In this document: positions 45,236 to 52,695 of the stretch, piece after piece | How positions within the stretch are numbered: position 1 is the first letter of the stretch | Layout of the letters: each line of letters opens with the position of its first letter | Origin: Chelativorans sp. AA-79 | GTDB taxonomy: Bacteria > Pseudomonadota > Alphaproteobacteria > Rhizobiales > Rhizobiaceae | Reading direction: 5' to 3' | NCBI RefSeq assembly: GCF_029457495.1 | Contig: NZ_CP120361.1 | Location: forward strand, 3,364,001-3,428,000 | DNA length: 64,000 nt | Program-made: the position numbers and the translations under genes | The notes under the pieces: model-generated | The model's input: only the letters and a program-made list of their open reading frames with translations | Database searches by the model: none | What the model was told of the DNA's origin: nothing

Positions 45236-46119
45236 TCCACGACAGGGCCGCCGTCGAAGACCTGCCCCTCCACCACATAAGAATAGCCGACGTCGTTCCC
45301 CGGCAGATGCGGGAAGCCGCGGAAATTGGCGCTGTTGGCAAATTTCGCCCTGCAGGTTGAAAACTGCTTGTCGCAGCCGGCGGTCACGGTGAAGGCATCG
45401 CCCGGCGCGACGGCCGCCGCCGTGTCCCGCCAGAGGTCGAGCACGGTCCCTTCGATGTCCTTCCGATGCGCAGAGACCCGTTCCCGCCGTCCGGCGCTCG
45501 CGCCCGAAGTCCAGGTCAGGATCCCGTTCGCGAACCAGCCGCTCTCGAACGCCTCGAGCCCGGAGACGGCAATGCTGTTGCCCTGCGTCGACACCAGCGT
45601 GCCCGCCCCCTTCCACCGGCCGTCCTCCAGGTTCACGCGGCAGCGCCCGTCGCCAAGCTCCGCATCGCAGAGCCTGCGCACCGTGCGGCCGTTTGTCTGG
45701 TCGAGCGCCCGTTCCGGGCTTTCCAGTTCCGCCACGAAGCGCCCGTCGCGTCGCGCGATCTGCCCGATCACCGCGCGCCTCAGCCGCGCGAACTCCTCCG
45801 GCCGCTGCCAGTTGACGAGCAGCGTCTCCACCGTCGCCCCGTCATAGAGACCCGCGACGACATCGCCTTCGCCGATGTCGAGCGAGGAGAGCGCCCCCTC
45901 GACATCCACGGTGTCGACGGCAAGCCCCAGCGAGCGCCGCGCTTCGGTCGCCGAAAGCCCGGTCTCCGGCATGAACACCGTGCCGTCGCAGGCGATCTGC
46001 CGGTCATGGTCGGTGAAGCCCATCACCTGGCCATCGCCGCGCGTCAGCCGCCAGCAATGGCAGAGCGTGGTGACCTCCTTTCCCAGATGCGCCGCAAGCG
46101 CGGCCGGAATCTTCGCCAT
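45232..46119 (-). CDS. GTA tail hub protein, DUF2163/BR0599 (RcGTA g13-like)
   Basis: A 295-residue protein. The N-terminal DUF2163 region has LCHCWRLTRGDGQVMGFTDH and SSLDIGEGDVVAGLYDGA; the C-terminal BR0599 region has CDKQFSTCRAKFANSANFRG and FPHLPGND. Cysteines in RRLCDAELGDGRCRVN and AGCDKQFSTCRAKF could hold the Fe-S cluster reported for the RcGTA hub; this is from family knowledge, not shown here. The start and the g12 stop share one base (TGATG). Confidence 0.92.
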   Translation of the reverse strand: MAKIPAALAAHLGKEVTTLCHCWRLTRGDGQVMGFTDHDRQIACDGTVFMPETGLSATEARRSLGLAVDTVDVEGALSSLDIGEGDVVAGLYDGATVETLLVNWQRPEEFARLRRAVIGQIARRDGRFVAELESPERALDQTNGRTVRRLCDAELGDGRCRVNLEDGRWKGAGTLVSTQGNSIAVSGLEAFESGWFANGILTWTSGASAGRRERVSAHRKDIEGTVLDLWRDTAAAVAPGDAFTVTAGCDKQFSTCRAKFANSANFRGFPHLPGNDVGYSYVVEGQVFDGGPVVE

Positions 46120-46757
46120 CACAGCACCTCCACCAGCGGGATCGAGGGGATCTGACCGGCCCGGAACGCCGTCACGCACGCCGAAAGCCGTTCCGTGTCG
46201 AAGCGCACGGGCACGTCGAACTCGAAGCCGGCGGTGATCTTCTCTCCCGCCGCCGGTATGGCGCCGGCGGAGAAGACCAGTTCACCCGTCTCCGGATCGG
46301 TCGAATAGTCGGCCGAGATCTGTTTCGGCACGCCGGCCACCGCAACCAGCACGGTCTCGGCCACGGGCCGCGTGATTTCGCGCCGATAGGCATCCTCTCC
46401 CACGCCGTAAGTCTTCATGAGCACAAATCGGCTCGTTGCTCCATCGCCCATGCCGATCTCCTGGTCGAAGGCGGTCGGCGCCCGGTGCGGCGCGGAGGAT
46501 TTCATGTCGAACGGATCGCGGAAGCGGAACGCATGCAGCGAGCCGCGCCGCGCCTCGAAGAAGGCCATCACCTCGTAGAGGTCTTCGAGCGAGCGCACAC
46601 CGGTCCCCGCGTCGTAATGCCTGCGCGAATGCGCCATGCGCGCGTTGCGCTTTTCCCGGCCCGAGGTGAGCTGCACGATCTCGTTGCGCCGCTCCGGCCC
46701 ACCCGTCGCGCCGAAGGAGACGCCGAGCGGAAAGCGCACGTCGTGAAAACTGTTCAT
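46119..46757 (-). CDS. GTA distal tail protein, DUF2460 (RcGTA g12-like)
   Basis: A 212-residue DUF2460 protein beginning MNSFHDVRFPLGVSFGATGG, with HYDAGTGVRSLEDLYEVMAF, RRGSLHAFRFRDPFDMKSSA and a C-terminal TAGFEFDVPVRFDTERL, matching the distal tail protein that connects tail tube and hub. It is the only tail gene with a 225-base untranslated gap upstream (an inverted repeat), so its translation starts independently of g11. Confidence 0.93.
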   Translation of the reverse strand: MNSFHDVRFPLGVSFGATGGPERRNEIVQLTSGREKRNARMAHSRRHYDAGTGVRSLEDLYEVMAFFEARRGSLHAFRFRDPFDMKSSAPHRAPTAFDQEIGMGDGATSRFVLMKTYGVGEDAYRREITRPVAETVLVAVAGVPKQISADYSTDPETGELVFSAGAIPAAGEKITAGFEFDVPVRFDTERLSACVTAFRAGQIPSIPLVEVL

Positions 46758-46808
46758 GAGAGTTCCTGAATTTGTTTGACATACCGCGACCGTCGCGGAG
46801 TTGGGACC

Positions 46809-46945
46809 GTTCAGGCATGGATCTCGGTCGAACCCGAGGATGACGAACGCATGGAGCGCTTCCGCTGCTCGCCAGCATCGGAGGTTTGCGGAAACCTCTC
46901 CTCCTCGTCATCCTTCGGGCTCGACCCGAGGATCCATGCCTGAAC
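46809..46945. repeat. long inverted repeat between g11 and g12, unlike the other repeats
   Basis: The arms GTTCAGGCATGGATC...CGAGGATGACGA (46809-46846) and TCGTCATCC...GGATCCATGCCTGAAC (46905-46945) are about 38-41 bases long and nearly complementary. An inner AGGTTT/AAACCT stem lies between them. The GGATGACG and TCGACCCGAGGATCC words are typical of dispersed intergenic palindromes of Rhizobiales. Confidence 0.8.
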
Positions 46946-46982
46946 GTCGCCGCCTCGCCTGCGCTGGTAGACGGTCACCGAT

Positions 46983-47537
46983 CTACAGCGTCCGCGTCCC
47001 GCGCGAGACGGCACGCGCCAGCATGCCCGAGATCTGCGCCTCGGACTTGCGGAAGGAAGCGGCATCCGGCGTCGTCACGTTGAAGACGATCTGCGCTCCG
47101 CCACCTCCCCCACCCGCAGCGACGCCCAACCGTCCATCGGAAGTCCTTTGCAGCGGCAGGATCGCCTCCGCGCCCGCCTCGCCCATCAGGCCGATGTTCC
47201 TTCCAGCGGGAAAATAGGTGGGGGCCGAGACGATACCGCCGCTCGCGAACGGCACGACTCCACCCTTCGCGAAAGGCAGGATGCTTCCGAGCAGCCCCGA
47301 AAACAGCGAGCCCGCAATTCCCTGCAGCGGTTTCAGCCCCTGCTCCAGCGCCATGCCCGCCAGGTTGAGCCCGATCCTGCGCAGCACGTCGTCAAGCGAT
47401 TTCCCGCTTGTCGCCGCGCTCTTCAGCGCGCCCGTAAGCTGCGTCCCGAATGTTTCCGAAAGCGTCGCCAGGTTCTCCAGCGCAGCCTCGAACGGTGCCG
47501 TGTCGGCGACGATCGGCACCCTCACCTCATCTGCCAT
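46983..47537 (-). CDS. GTA tape measure protein (RcGTA g11-like)
   Basis: A 184-residue protein: N-terminal ADEVRVPIVADTAPFEAALE, a helical middle (TLSETFGTQLTGALKSAATS, SLDDVLRRIGLNLAGMALEQ) and a Gly-rich C-terminus (LPFAKGGVVPFASGGIVSAP, GLMGEAGAEAILPLQR) as in minor tail proteins. It is short for a tape measure, in keeping with the short tail of GTA particles. It overlaps g10.1 by eleven bases. Confidence 0.9.
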   Translation of the reverse strand: MADEVRVPIVADTAPFEAALENLATLSETFGTQLTGALKSAATSGKSLDDVLRRIGLNLAGMALEQGLKPLQGIAGSLFSGLLGSILPFAKGGVVPFASGGIVSAPTYFPAGRNIGLMGEAGAEAILPLQRTSDGRLGVAAGGGGGGAQIVFNVTTPDAASFRKSEAQISGMLARAVSRGTRTL

Positions 47538-47709
47538 CGGTTTTCTCCGGATTGTCGGGGAAAAGGCGCATGAGCCGGTGAAGCTCGTCGCGCCCCGGCG
47601 CACTCCCGCGCCTCAGCCCCAGCGCCTGAAGCGCTGCATTGAACTCGATGGGCGTCATGGCCCAGAACGCAGCGGGGGCGAGCCGCAGCAGGCCGAAGGC
47701 GGCGCCCAT
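47527..47709 (-). CDS. GTA tail assembly chaperone-like protein (RcGTA g10.1-like, PF09550)
   Basis: A 60-residue protein with GLLRLAPAAFWAMTPIEFNA, the hallmark of the small DUF2376/Phage_TAC_6 family located between g10 and g11 in GTA clusters. GGGAGGAGG lies just before the ATG; a GTG one codon upstream is an alternative start. It is 44 bases after g10 and overlaps g11. Probably assists tape measure folding. Confidence 0.85.
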   Translation of the reverse strand: MGAAFGLLRLAPAAFWAMTPIEFNAALQALGLRRGSAPGRDELHRLMRLFPDNPEKTDGR

Positions 47710-47753
47710 CACCTCCTCCCAAGGGAAAGGCGCCCTCGGCCCCGCTGCGGCTT

Positions 47754-48095
47754 CTAAGGGCGCGTCGCCGTCTCCCCTCCCGCCTCGGCCCCGAAGGTCA
47801 CGGCCAGAAGCTCGGCCACGAGCCGGGCGAAGCCTGCCGCCCCACCCTCGCAATGCATGTCGCGCACCTCGTTCTCGCTCACTTCGTGCCCGCCGCCCCT
47901 CAGGCCGGCGGCGATAATGGCGCTCATGTCGCGGGCGGAGAGCCTGCCCGTTCCAAATCTTTCGACAAGCTGGTTCAGGTTTTCCGCCGCAAAGGCCGCC
48001 TCCAGCTCGGCCAGCGCACCCAGCGTCAGGCAGAGCCGGTAATCGCGCCCGTCCAGCCTAGCGGCCATCTCGCCGCGCCGGCGGTTCACGCTCAT
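47754..48095 (-). CDS. GTA tail assembly chaperone (RcGTA g10-like)
   Basis: A 113-residue protein: SVNRRRGEMAARLDGRDYRL, LTLGALAELEAAFAAENLNQ, RFGTGRLSARDMSAIIAAGL, the pattern of the gene transfer agent family protein (Phage_TAC_11). It is coupled to the tail tube gene by an ATGA overlap. Likely chaperones the tape measure with g10.1. No programmed frameshift site was identified. Confidence 0.9.
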   Translation of the reverse strand: MSVNRRRGEMAARLDGRDYRLCLTLGALAELEAAFAAENLNQLVERFGTGRLSARDMSAIIAAGLRGGGHEVSENEVRDMHCEGGAAGFARLVAELLAVTFGAEAGGETATRP

Positions 48096-48508
48096 GGCGC
48101 CACCTCGAAGCTCACCGGACCCGCCGATTCCAGCGCGATCTCGAACGTCACCTCCCCGTCGTGATTGCCCGCATATTCGAGCGAGGTGACCTGGAACGGC
48201 CCCGCCACCACGCCGAAATCGGGAATCGCGAACTGCCACGCCGCGATCTCGCCGGCAAAGAAGCGGGCGCGCACCGCCATGTCAGACTGCGCATCCTTGA
48301 AGATGCCGGAACCACCGATGGAAGCCCGCTGCACGCCGCTGCCGGCAAGCAGCTCGCGCCAGCGCCCGGCCGAATCCGCATCCGTCACGTCTACCGTCTC
48401 GCTGTTGAAGGCGAGGCGCTTGGTCCGCAGCCCCGCCACCGTGATGAAACTCCCAAGCCCGTCCTCGTCGAGCTTCAGGAGCAGGTCCTTGCCCTTCTTC
48501 GCGACCAT
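48092..48508 (-). CDS. GTA major tail (tube) protein (RcGTA g9-like)
   Basis: A 138-residue beta-rich protein, MVAKKGKDLLLKLDEDGLGS at the start, with SETVDVTDADSAGRWRELLA and FAGEIAAWQFAIPDFGVVAG, matching phage major tail protein TP901-1/GTA g9. It forms hexameric rings of the tail tube. GGGAGACC precedes the ATG; the gap to g8 is 48 bases, so it has its own initiation site, as expected for an abundant protein. Confidence 0.92.
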   Translation of the reverse strand: MVAKKGKDLLLKLDEDGLGSFITVAGLRTKRLAFNSETVDVTDADSAGRWRELLAGSGVQRASIGGSGIFKDAQSDMAVRARFFAGEIAAWQFAIPDFGVVAGPFQVTSLEYAGNHDGEVTFEIALESAGPVSFEVAP

Positions 48509-48556
48509 GATGGTCTCCCTTTGGTGTGAATTGTGTTCGCACGGGAAGCACGGGCG

Positions 48557-48964
48557 CTACGGCAGTTCCACCACAGCCCTGAACCGCATGCTGCCGTCGA
48601 ACACCGCGAGATCCTCGTCGAATCGGATGTCGGAAAACTCCAGCCGCAGGTTGACGAGATCGTGCCCCGAAAGCGCCAGATCCTTCTCGTGCAGCGCCGC
48701 GCGCACGCGCTCCATCAGCGCCAGCGCCTCCCGCCGCCCCTTCTGCTTCGACCAGACATGCAGCGTGAACAGATGCTCGCTGCCTTCCTCCGTCCCCGTG
48801 CTCCAGTCATAGGTGCTGGTGCGGCCGAAGGTGATGTAAGGAAAATTCAGATTGGCGGGCGTCACATCATGGAACTTCGCACCGCCAAGGGCCGTCACAA
48901 GCGCGCTGTCCGCCTTCAGCGCGGCGAACACCGCCTCCTGCAGGTCAAGTGTCGCCGCCGTCAT
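48557..48964 (-). CDS. GTA tail terminator, DUF3168 (RcGTA g8-like)
   Basis: A 135-residue DUF3168 protein: DLQEAVFAALKADSALVTAL, FPYITFGRTSTYDWSTG, HVWSKQKGRREALALMERV. It caps the tail tube and joins it to the head. AGGAGACGAGG precedes the ATG, which lies within the end of the upstream 58-residue frame (20-base overlap). Confidence 0.93.
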   Translation of the reverse strand: MTAATLDLQEAVFAALKADSALVTALGGAKFHDVTPANLNFPYITFGRTSTYDWSTGTEEGSEHLFTLHVWSKQKGRREALALMERVRAALHEKDLALSGHDLVNLRLEFSDIRFDEDLAVFDGSMRFRAVVELP

Positions 48965-49121
48965 CCTCGTCTCCTCTGCGCATCCCGGCGCGGCGTTCGG
49001 GCCGTCTGCCTGCTTCGTCCCGCGGGTGCCCGCCGCTCTCCACCGCATCCGCGAGCTCGTGCGCCTTCACGCGCATGGCCCGCACCAGCCCGTCGAGCGT
49101 CAACTGCATGCTGAGCTTCAT
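48945..49121 (-). CDS. 58-residue coupled small protein inside the GTA cluster
   Basis: A short frame, MKLSMQLTLDGLVRAMRVKA then HELADAVESGGHPRDEAGRR and an Arg/Asp-rich end. Its ATG overlaps the g7 stop by four bases (ATGA) and its end overlaps the g8 start by 20 bases, the same coupling as the known GTA genes. The N-terminal 27 residues look like one amphipathic helix. RcGTA has no named gene here. It could be a small assembly factor or merely a bridge that delivers ribosomes to g8. Confidence 0.6.
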   Translation of the reverse strand: MKLSMQLTLDGLVRAMRVKAHELADAVESGGHPRDEAGRRPERRAGMRRGDEDDGGDT

Positions 49122-49453
49122 CGCCCCTCCTCGCGCACGAGGCAGGCGAGATACCGGCCCGTCCCGTCCGCGTCCTCGACCGTCACGATCTCCAAAGCCC
49201 GCCCTTCCTTCAGGAATCGCATGCCGCTTCGCACATCCGCCCGGTGCCGGAGCATCACGCGGTGCGTCGCAGTCTCCAGGAACTGCGCCACGCCGAAGCG
49301 GCTTTCCGCCCGCAGAGGCACGACCTCGGCGAAGACACGCGCCACCTCGCCCCAATTTTCGGTATGCCCGCCGGCGCCGTCTTCCACCACTGCCGCCGCT
49401 TGAAGCACGAGCTCCGTCCGCAGGCGGCCGGGATCGATCACGAGCCTCTTCAT
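49118..49453 (-). CDS. GTA head-tail connector/stopper (RcGTA g7-like)
   Basis: A 111-residue protein of the phage head-tail joining family: MKRLVIDPGRLRTELVLQAA, WGEVARVFAEVVPLRAESRF, THRVMLRHRADVRSGMRF, ending in GRYLACLVREEGR. It closes the head portal until tail docking. Start and the g6 stop share one base (TGATG). Confidence 0.92.
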   Translation of the reverse strand: MKRLVIDPGRLRTELVLQAAAVVEDGAGGHTENWGEVARVFAEVVPLRAESRFGVAQFLETATHRVMLRHRADVRSGMRFLKEGRALEIVTVEDADGTGRYLACLVREEGR

Positions 49454-50022
49454 CAGAGCCTCGGCGTCTGCCAGGCGGCAATCAGCCGGCGGTATTCGTC
49501 GGGAAAGGAAACGGGCTGGCTCTCGGTGCCGTAGACGCCGCGGAACTCGTACCAGTGGGTGACCAGCATCAGCATCGCCCGTTTGAGCAGGTCCGGCACG
49601 TCCGTCCCCGCCTCGCCGAAGCCGGCGGAAAAATCGATCTCGATGCCGTTGAGTTTCAGCCCCGGCATAGGCTTCCTCGCCAGGAACAGCCGCGCCGGCG
49701 CCGAGATCCCGTCGAGCTGGTAGTGCTCGGGAGAAAGCACCGAGCCGGCCCCCTCCGCGTCGAAAACCGTGATCGAAAGGATCTCGCGCACCGGCGTGCG
49801 CCGCAGATGCACCACGTCGTCGCATGGCCAGCCGTCGAGCAGAAGCCGCCAGGACTGGTTGATCAGGGCCGTGCCGGTCGCCCGTTCCACCTCCTGGCGC
49901 GCGGCGGCGATCAGTCCGCGGATCAACGCGTCCTCGCTGTCATGGCCGACGCGCATATGCTCTTTCGCCTCGCCGAGCGAGATCGGGTCGACCGCGGGAT
50001 CGGCCGTTCGGAACAGCGTCAT
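49453..50022 (-). CDS. GTA head-tail adaptor (RcGTA g6-like)
   Basis: A 189-residue protein: DPISLGEAKEHMRVGHDSED, LIRGLIAAARQEVERATG, QSWRLLLDGWPCDDVVHLRR, and DLLKRAMLMLVTHWYEFRG, the gp6-like connector pattern. It forms the ring below the portal. It follows repeat copy 2, so it is not coupled to the capsid gene. Confidence 0.93.
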   Translation of the reverse strand: MTLFRTADPAVDPISLGEAKEHMRVGHDSEDALIRGLIAAARQEVERATGTALINQSWRLLLDGWPCDDVVHLRRTPVREILSITVFDAEGAGSVLSPEHYQLDGISAPARLFLARKPMPGLKLNGIEIDFSAGFGEAGTDVPDLLKRAMLMLVTHWYEFRGVYGTESQPVSFPDEYRRLIAAWQTPRL

Positions 50023-50083
50023 GAACGCCTCTCTTCATGTGTTGATTCAAGGGAAAGGATCGGGGGCGAGGCATGCGGCCGCG

Positions 50084-50309
50084 CCCCCTCTCATGCAAAT
50101 TCCAAGGACTTAGCCTTCGCCTAAGCCCAGGAATTTGCTTTCTCCCCCGCAAAGGGGGAGATAGACGCTTGCGCCGCCGTCTCCGCTAATCGCCAACGCG
50201 GAAGATGCGCAGCAAGGCCGATGCCGGCGATATCTCCCCCCTTGCGGGGGAGAAAGCGATTTCAACATCTTAGCCGAAGGCCAAGTGTTGGAAATCGCAA
50301 GAGAGGGGG
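50084..50309. repeat. composite palindromic repeat, copy 2 (between capsid gene and g6)
   Basis: About 226 bases with inverted ends. Left stem: 50095-50113 with 50121-50138 (GCAAATTCC...CTTAG / CTAAG...GGAATTTGC). Second stem CTCCCCC/GGGGGAG at 50142-50160. A variable centre follows. Right stem: 50256-50275 with 50279-50298 (GCGATTTCAACATCTTAGCC / GGCCAAGTGTTGGAAATCGC). Same order of parts as copies 1 and 3. Confidence 0.88.
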
Positions 50310-50319
50310 TTTGCCTCCC

Positions 50320-51576
50320 CTACCCCGCCGAGAACTTCAAAAGCTTGATCGCCTCGAAGTTCTGGATGCCGCCGCCCACGCGCTTGGTCGTGTAGAACAG
50401 CACGTAGGGTTTGGCCGAATACGGGTCGCGCAACACGCGAACGCCCGTGCGGTCCACCACCAGGTATCCGCGCGCGAAGTCGCCGAAGGCGATCGGGATC
50501 GTGCCCGAGCCGATATCCGGCATGTCCTCGGCCTCGACCACGGGGAAGCCCATCAGCATGGCGCGGCTGCCGGGTGCTGCCGGCGGCTGCCACAGATAAT
50601 TGCCGTCGCCGTCCTTGAGCTTGCGCAGTGCCGCCTGCGTCTTGCGGTTCATCACCCAGTCGGCGTTCTGGCGGTAGCCCGCCTTCAGCATGTAGACGAG
50701 GTCCACCAGCACGTCGGCGGGGGCTTCCACCGGCAGGGCGCCGTCCGTGCCGGTCGCCACATAGCCGACATTGCCCCAGCTCCAGGTGAGGTCGTTCACC
50801 TGCGGATAGTCGAGGAAGCCGCGCGGCTTGTTCACGCCGTCGCCGCCAACGAAGGCCGCACCCTCCTGCTCGGCGAAGGCAGTCTCGATCTCGCCGGCGA
50901 TCCAGGCGTCGAGATCGACGACGCTGTCCTCCAGAAGCGCCTGTGTCGCCGCCGGCATGGCGTAGAGCTCCGCCGTCGGGAAGGAAAGCTCGTCGAGCAT
51001 GCTCGACGCCGTCTCCGGCCGCGCCGCCGTCTCGCCCACCCAGCCCGTCGCCGGGCCGCTCACCGCGAAGGGCTTCTTCAAGACCGCGGTCGAGACCTGG
51101 CGCACCGAGGCGATGGAGCGGATCGGCGAAATCGCTGCCAGCCGCTTGCCGATCTCGGCCTCCGTCTCCTCCGGCACGAGATAGCCGCCGTCCTGGCTTG
51201 AGCCGTAGGACATCGCCTTCTCCTCCAGCGCCCGAAGCTGCCGGTCGTCGCCACTGCGAATATAGCCCTCGAAGGCCTGCTTGTGCTCCAGATGCGCGAG
51301 CGAGCCCATTCCCTCACGTCCCAGGGCAGGACGCCCCTTCTTCAGCACCAGCCGGTCGAGCGCCTTTTTCTGCTCGTCGAGCGCGGCCGAGATGCGCTCC
51401 ACCTTTTCCGTCGTCAGCGGATCGGCCGAGCGGCGCTCGATCTTCTTCAGCCGTTCGTCATTCGCCTCCTTGAAGGCCTCGAAGGAAGTCATGAACTCCG
51501 CGAATGCGCCGGCGAGTTCGTCACCTGCCCCGGCCGATTTCACTTCCAGGACGCCTCTGTTCCTTGCGTCGGTCAT
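50320..51576 (-). CDS. GTA major capsid protein, HK97 fold (RcGTA g5-like)
   Basis: A 418-residue HK97-type capsid protein. Residues 1-100 are a charged coiled-coil delta domain (FEAFKEANDERLKKIERR, TEKVERISAALDEQKKALDR) removed by the prohead protease; the mature part includes YLVPEETEAEIGKRLAAISP, AAFVGGDGVNKPRGFLDY, MNRKTQAALRKLKDGDGNYL and YLVVDRTGVRVLRDPYSAKP. It is three bases after g4 and is followed by repeat copy 2. Confidence 0.96.
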   Translation of the reverse strand: MTDARNRGVLEVKSAGAGDELAGAFAEFMTSFEAFKEANDERLKKIERRSADPLTTEKVERISAALDEQKKALDRLVLKKGRPALGREGMGSLAHLEHKQAFEGYIRSGDDRQLRALEEKAMSYGSSQDGGYLVPEETEAEIGKRLAAISPIRSIASVRQVSTAVLKKPFAVSGPATGWVGETAARPETASSMLDELSFPTAELYAMPAATQALLEDSVVDLDAWIAGEIETAFAEQEGAAFVGGDGVNKPRGFLDYPQVNDLTWSWGNVGYVATGTDGALPVEAPADVLVDLVYMLKAGYRQNADWVMNRKTQAALRKLKDGDGNYLWQPPAAPGSRAMLMGFPVVEAEDMPDIGSGTIPIAFGDFARGYLVVDRTGVRVLRDPYSAKPYVLFYTTKRVGGGIQNFEAIKLLKFSAG

Positions 51577-51579
51577 CGT

Positions 51580-52260
51580 TCAATCCCGTTGTTGCAGAAG
51601 TTTCGTTGCCCGGCGGATCGTCGCCGCCAGGCGTTCCGGTGTTCCCGGCGCGGCGTCCCGCTCGCGCAGGAGGTGAGCGAAGCCTCGTGCAATCACCGTC
51701 TTGGCCTCGCTTCGCGTCAGCCCCGCATCCCGCGTGAGCCAGCGCTCGAATTCCCTTGGGCTCGGCAGGTCGCCCCGCCCCTTCACCGTCTCCACGCGCG
51801 CCTCCGGCAGCATGGGGAAGGTCACGACCGAGATCTCCCAGAGATCGGCCTTCTTGATGCGGCGGATGCCCGTGCGCGGCTCGCTCACCGCTTGCTGACT
51901 GCGGAAGCCGATGGAGAGCCCGTCGAGCGCGCCGTCCCGCATCAATTCCAACACCTCGCGCGCCCGGCCCACGCCGGTGGCCAGCTTGCCGCGCACGAAG
52001 AGCCCGCGCTCGTCCTCGCGGATCTCCCGCCAGGCGCCGATCGGCTGGTTCGGATCGTGCTGGAACAGCATGCGGATCCCGCCCGCCCCCCGTTTGGTGA
52101 TCGACTCGGAGAAGGCGCCCCGCTCCACCAGGTCACGGCCGAGATCCACCCGGCCGAACAGGCTCGCATAGCCGGAGAAGGTCCCGTCCGCCTCCACCTG
52201 CTCCACGTCGAGGCTCGAATATTTCCGCTCGTCCGGTCCGCCGGCGATCTTCATCCTCAT
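51580..52260 (-). CDS. GTA prohead protease, HK97 family (RcGTA g4-like)
   Basis: A 226-residue HK97 prohead protease: GTFSGYASLFGRVDLGRDLV, MLFQHDPNQPIGAWREIRED with the catalytic histidine, and LDGLSIGFRSQQA with the catalytic serine. It trims the capsid delta domain before packaging. ATG at 52260 and 52254 are both possible; the first starts four bases after the g3.5 stop. It is followed by the capsid gene. Confidence 0.93.
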   Translation of the reverse strand: MRMKIAGGPDERKYSSLDVEQVEADGTFSGYASLFGRVDLGRDLVERGAFSESITKRGAGGIRMLFQHDPNQPIGAWREIREDERGLFVRGKLATGVGRAREVLELMRDGALDGLSIGFRSQQAVSEPRTGIRRIKKADLWEISVVTFPMLPEARVETVKGRGDLPSPREFERWLTRDAGLTRSEAKTVIARGFAHLLRERDAAPGTPERLAATIRRATKLLQQRD

Positions 52261-52264
52261 CCGT

Positions 52265-52597
52265 TCAATCCCTCGCTGCTTCCTGCTGACCGCGCCCCGC
52301 ATTGCCGAGCAGGCGCATGACGAAGCCGATCGCGCTCCAGGCGCACAGGCTCGCGGCGGCCGAACCCATGAGCACGAGTTCGCCCGGCGCCAGCCTCCCG
52401 GCGATGCCGAGCTCCGTCGCGATCTTCAGCCCCGCCGTGCCGCCGAAGACGAGGCCGCACACCACGCCCACCGCGAAGCGGATCGCCGCTTCGCGCCGCC
52501 CCGGCGGCAGGATGTAAGCAAGGGAGATCGCGGAACCCGCGACCGCGCCGATCATCTTGACGGCCCACAGCCAGGCCGCTTCGCCCAGTCCGGTCAT
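52265..52597 (-). CDS. small membrane protein between portal and protease (RcGTA g3.5-like)
   Basis: A 110-residue protein with hydrophobic segments WLWAVKMIGAVAGSAISLAY, FAVGVVCGLVFGGTAGLKI and LVLMGSAAASLCAWSAIGFV. A small gene of this type (DUF6127) holds the same place in RcGTA (g3.5) and its function is not settled. An in-frame ATG at 52618 gives seven extra residues; GAAGGATCC before 52597 favours the shorter form. Four bases separate it from g4. Confidence 0.75.
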   Translation of the reverse strand: MTGLGEAAWLWAVKMIGAVAGSAISLAYILPPGRREAAIRFAVGVVCGLVFGGTAGLKIATELGIAGRLAPGELVLMGSAAASLCAWSAIGFVMRLLGNAGRGQQEAARD

Positions 52598-52695
52598 TGG
52601 TGGATCCTTCCTGTTCATCTCTCCACTGACCCCGCCATCGATCTTTTCTTTCCGGCGCCGTACCCGCGCCTTGTTCTCCCGCCCGACATGCGCTC

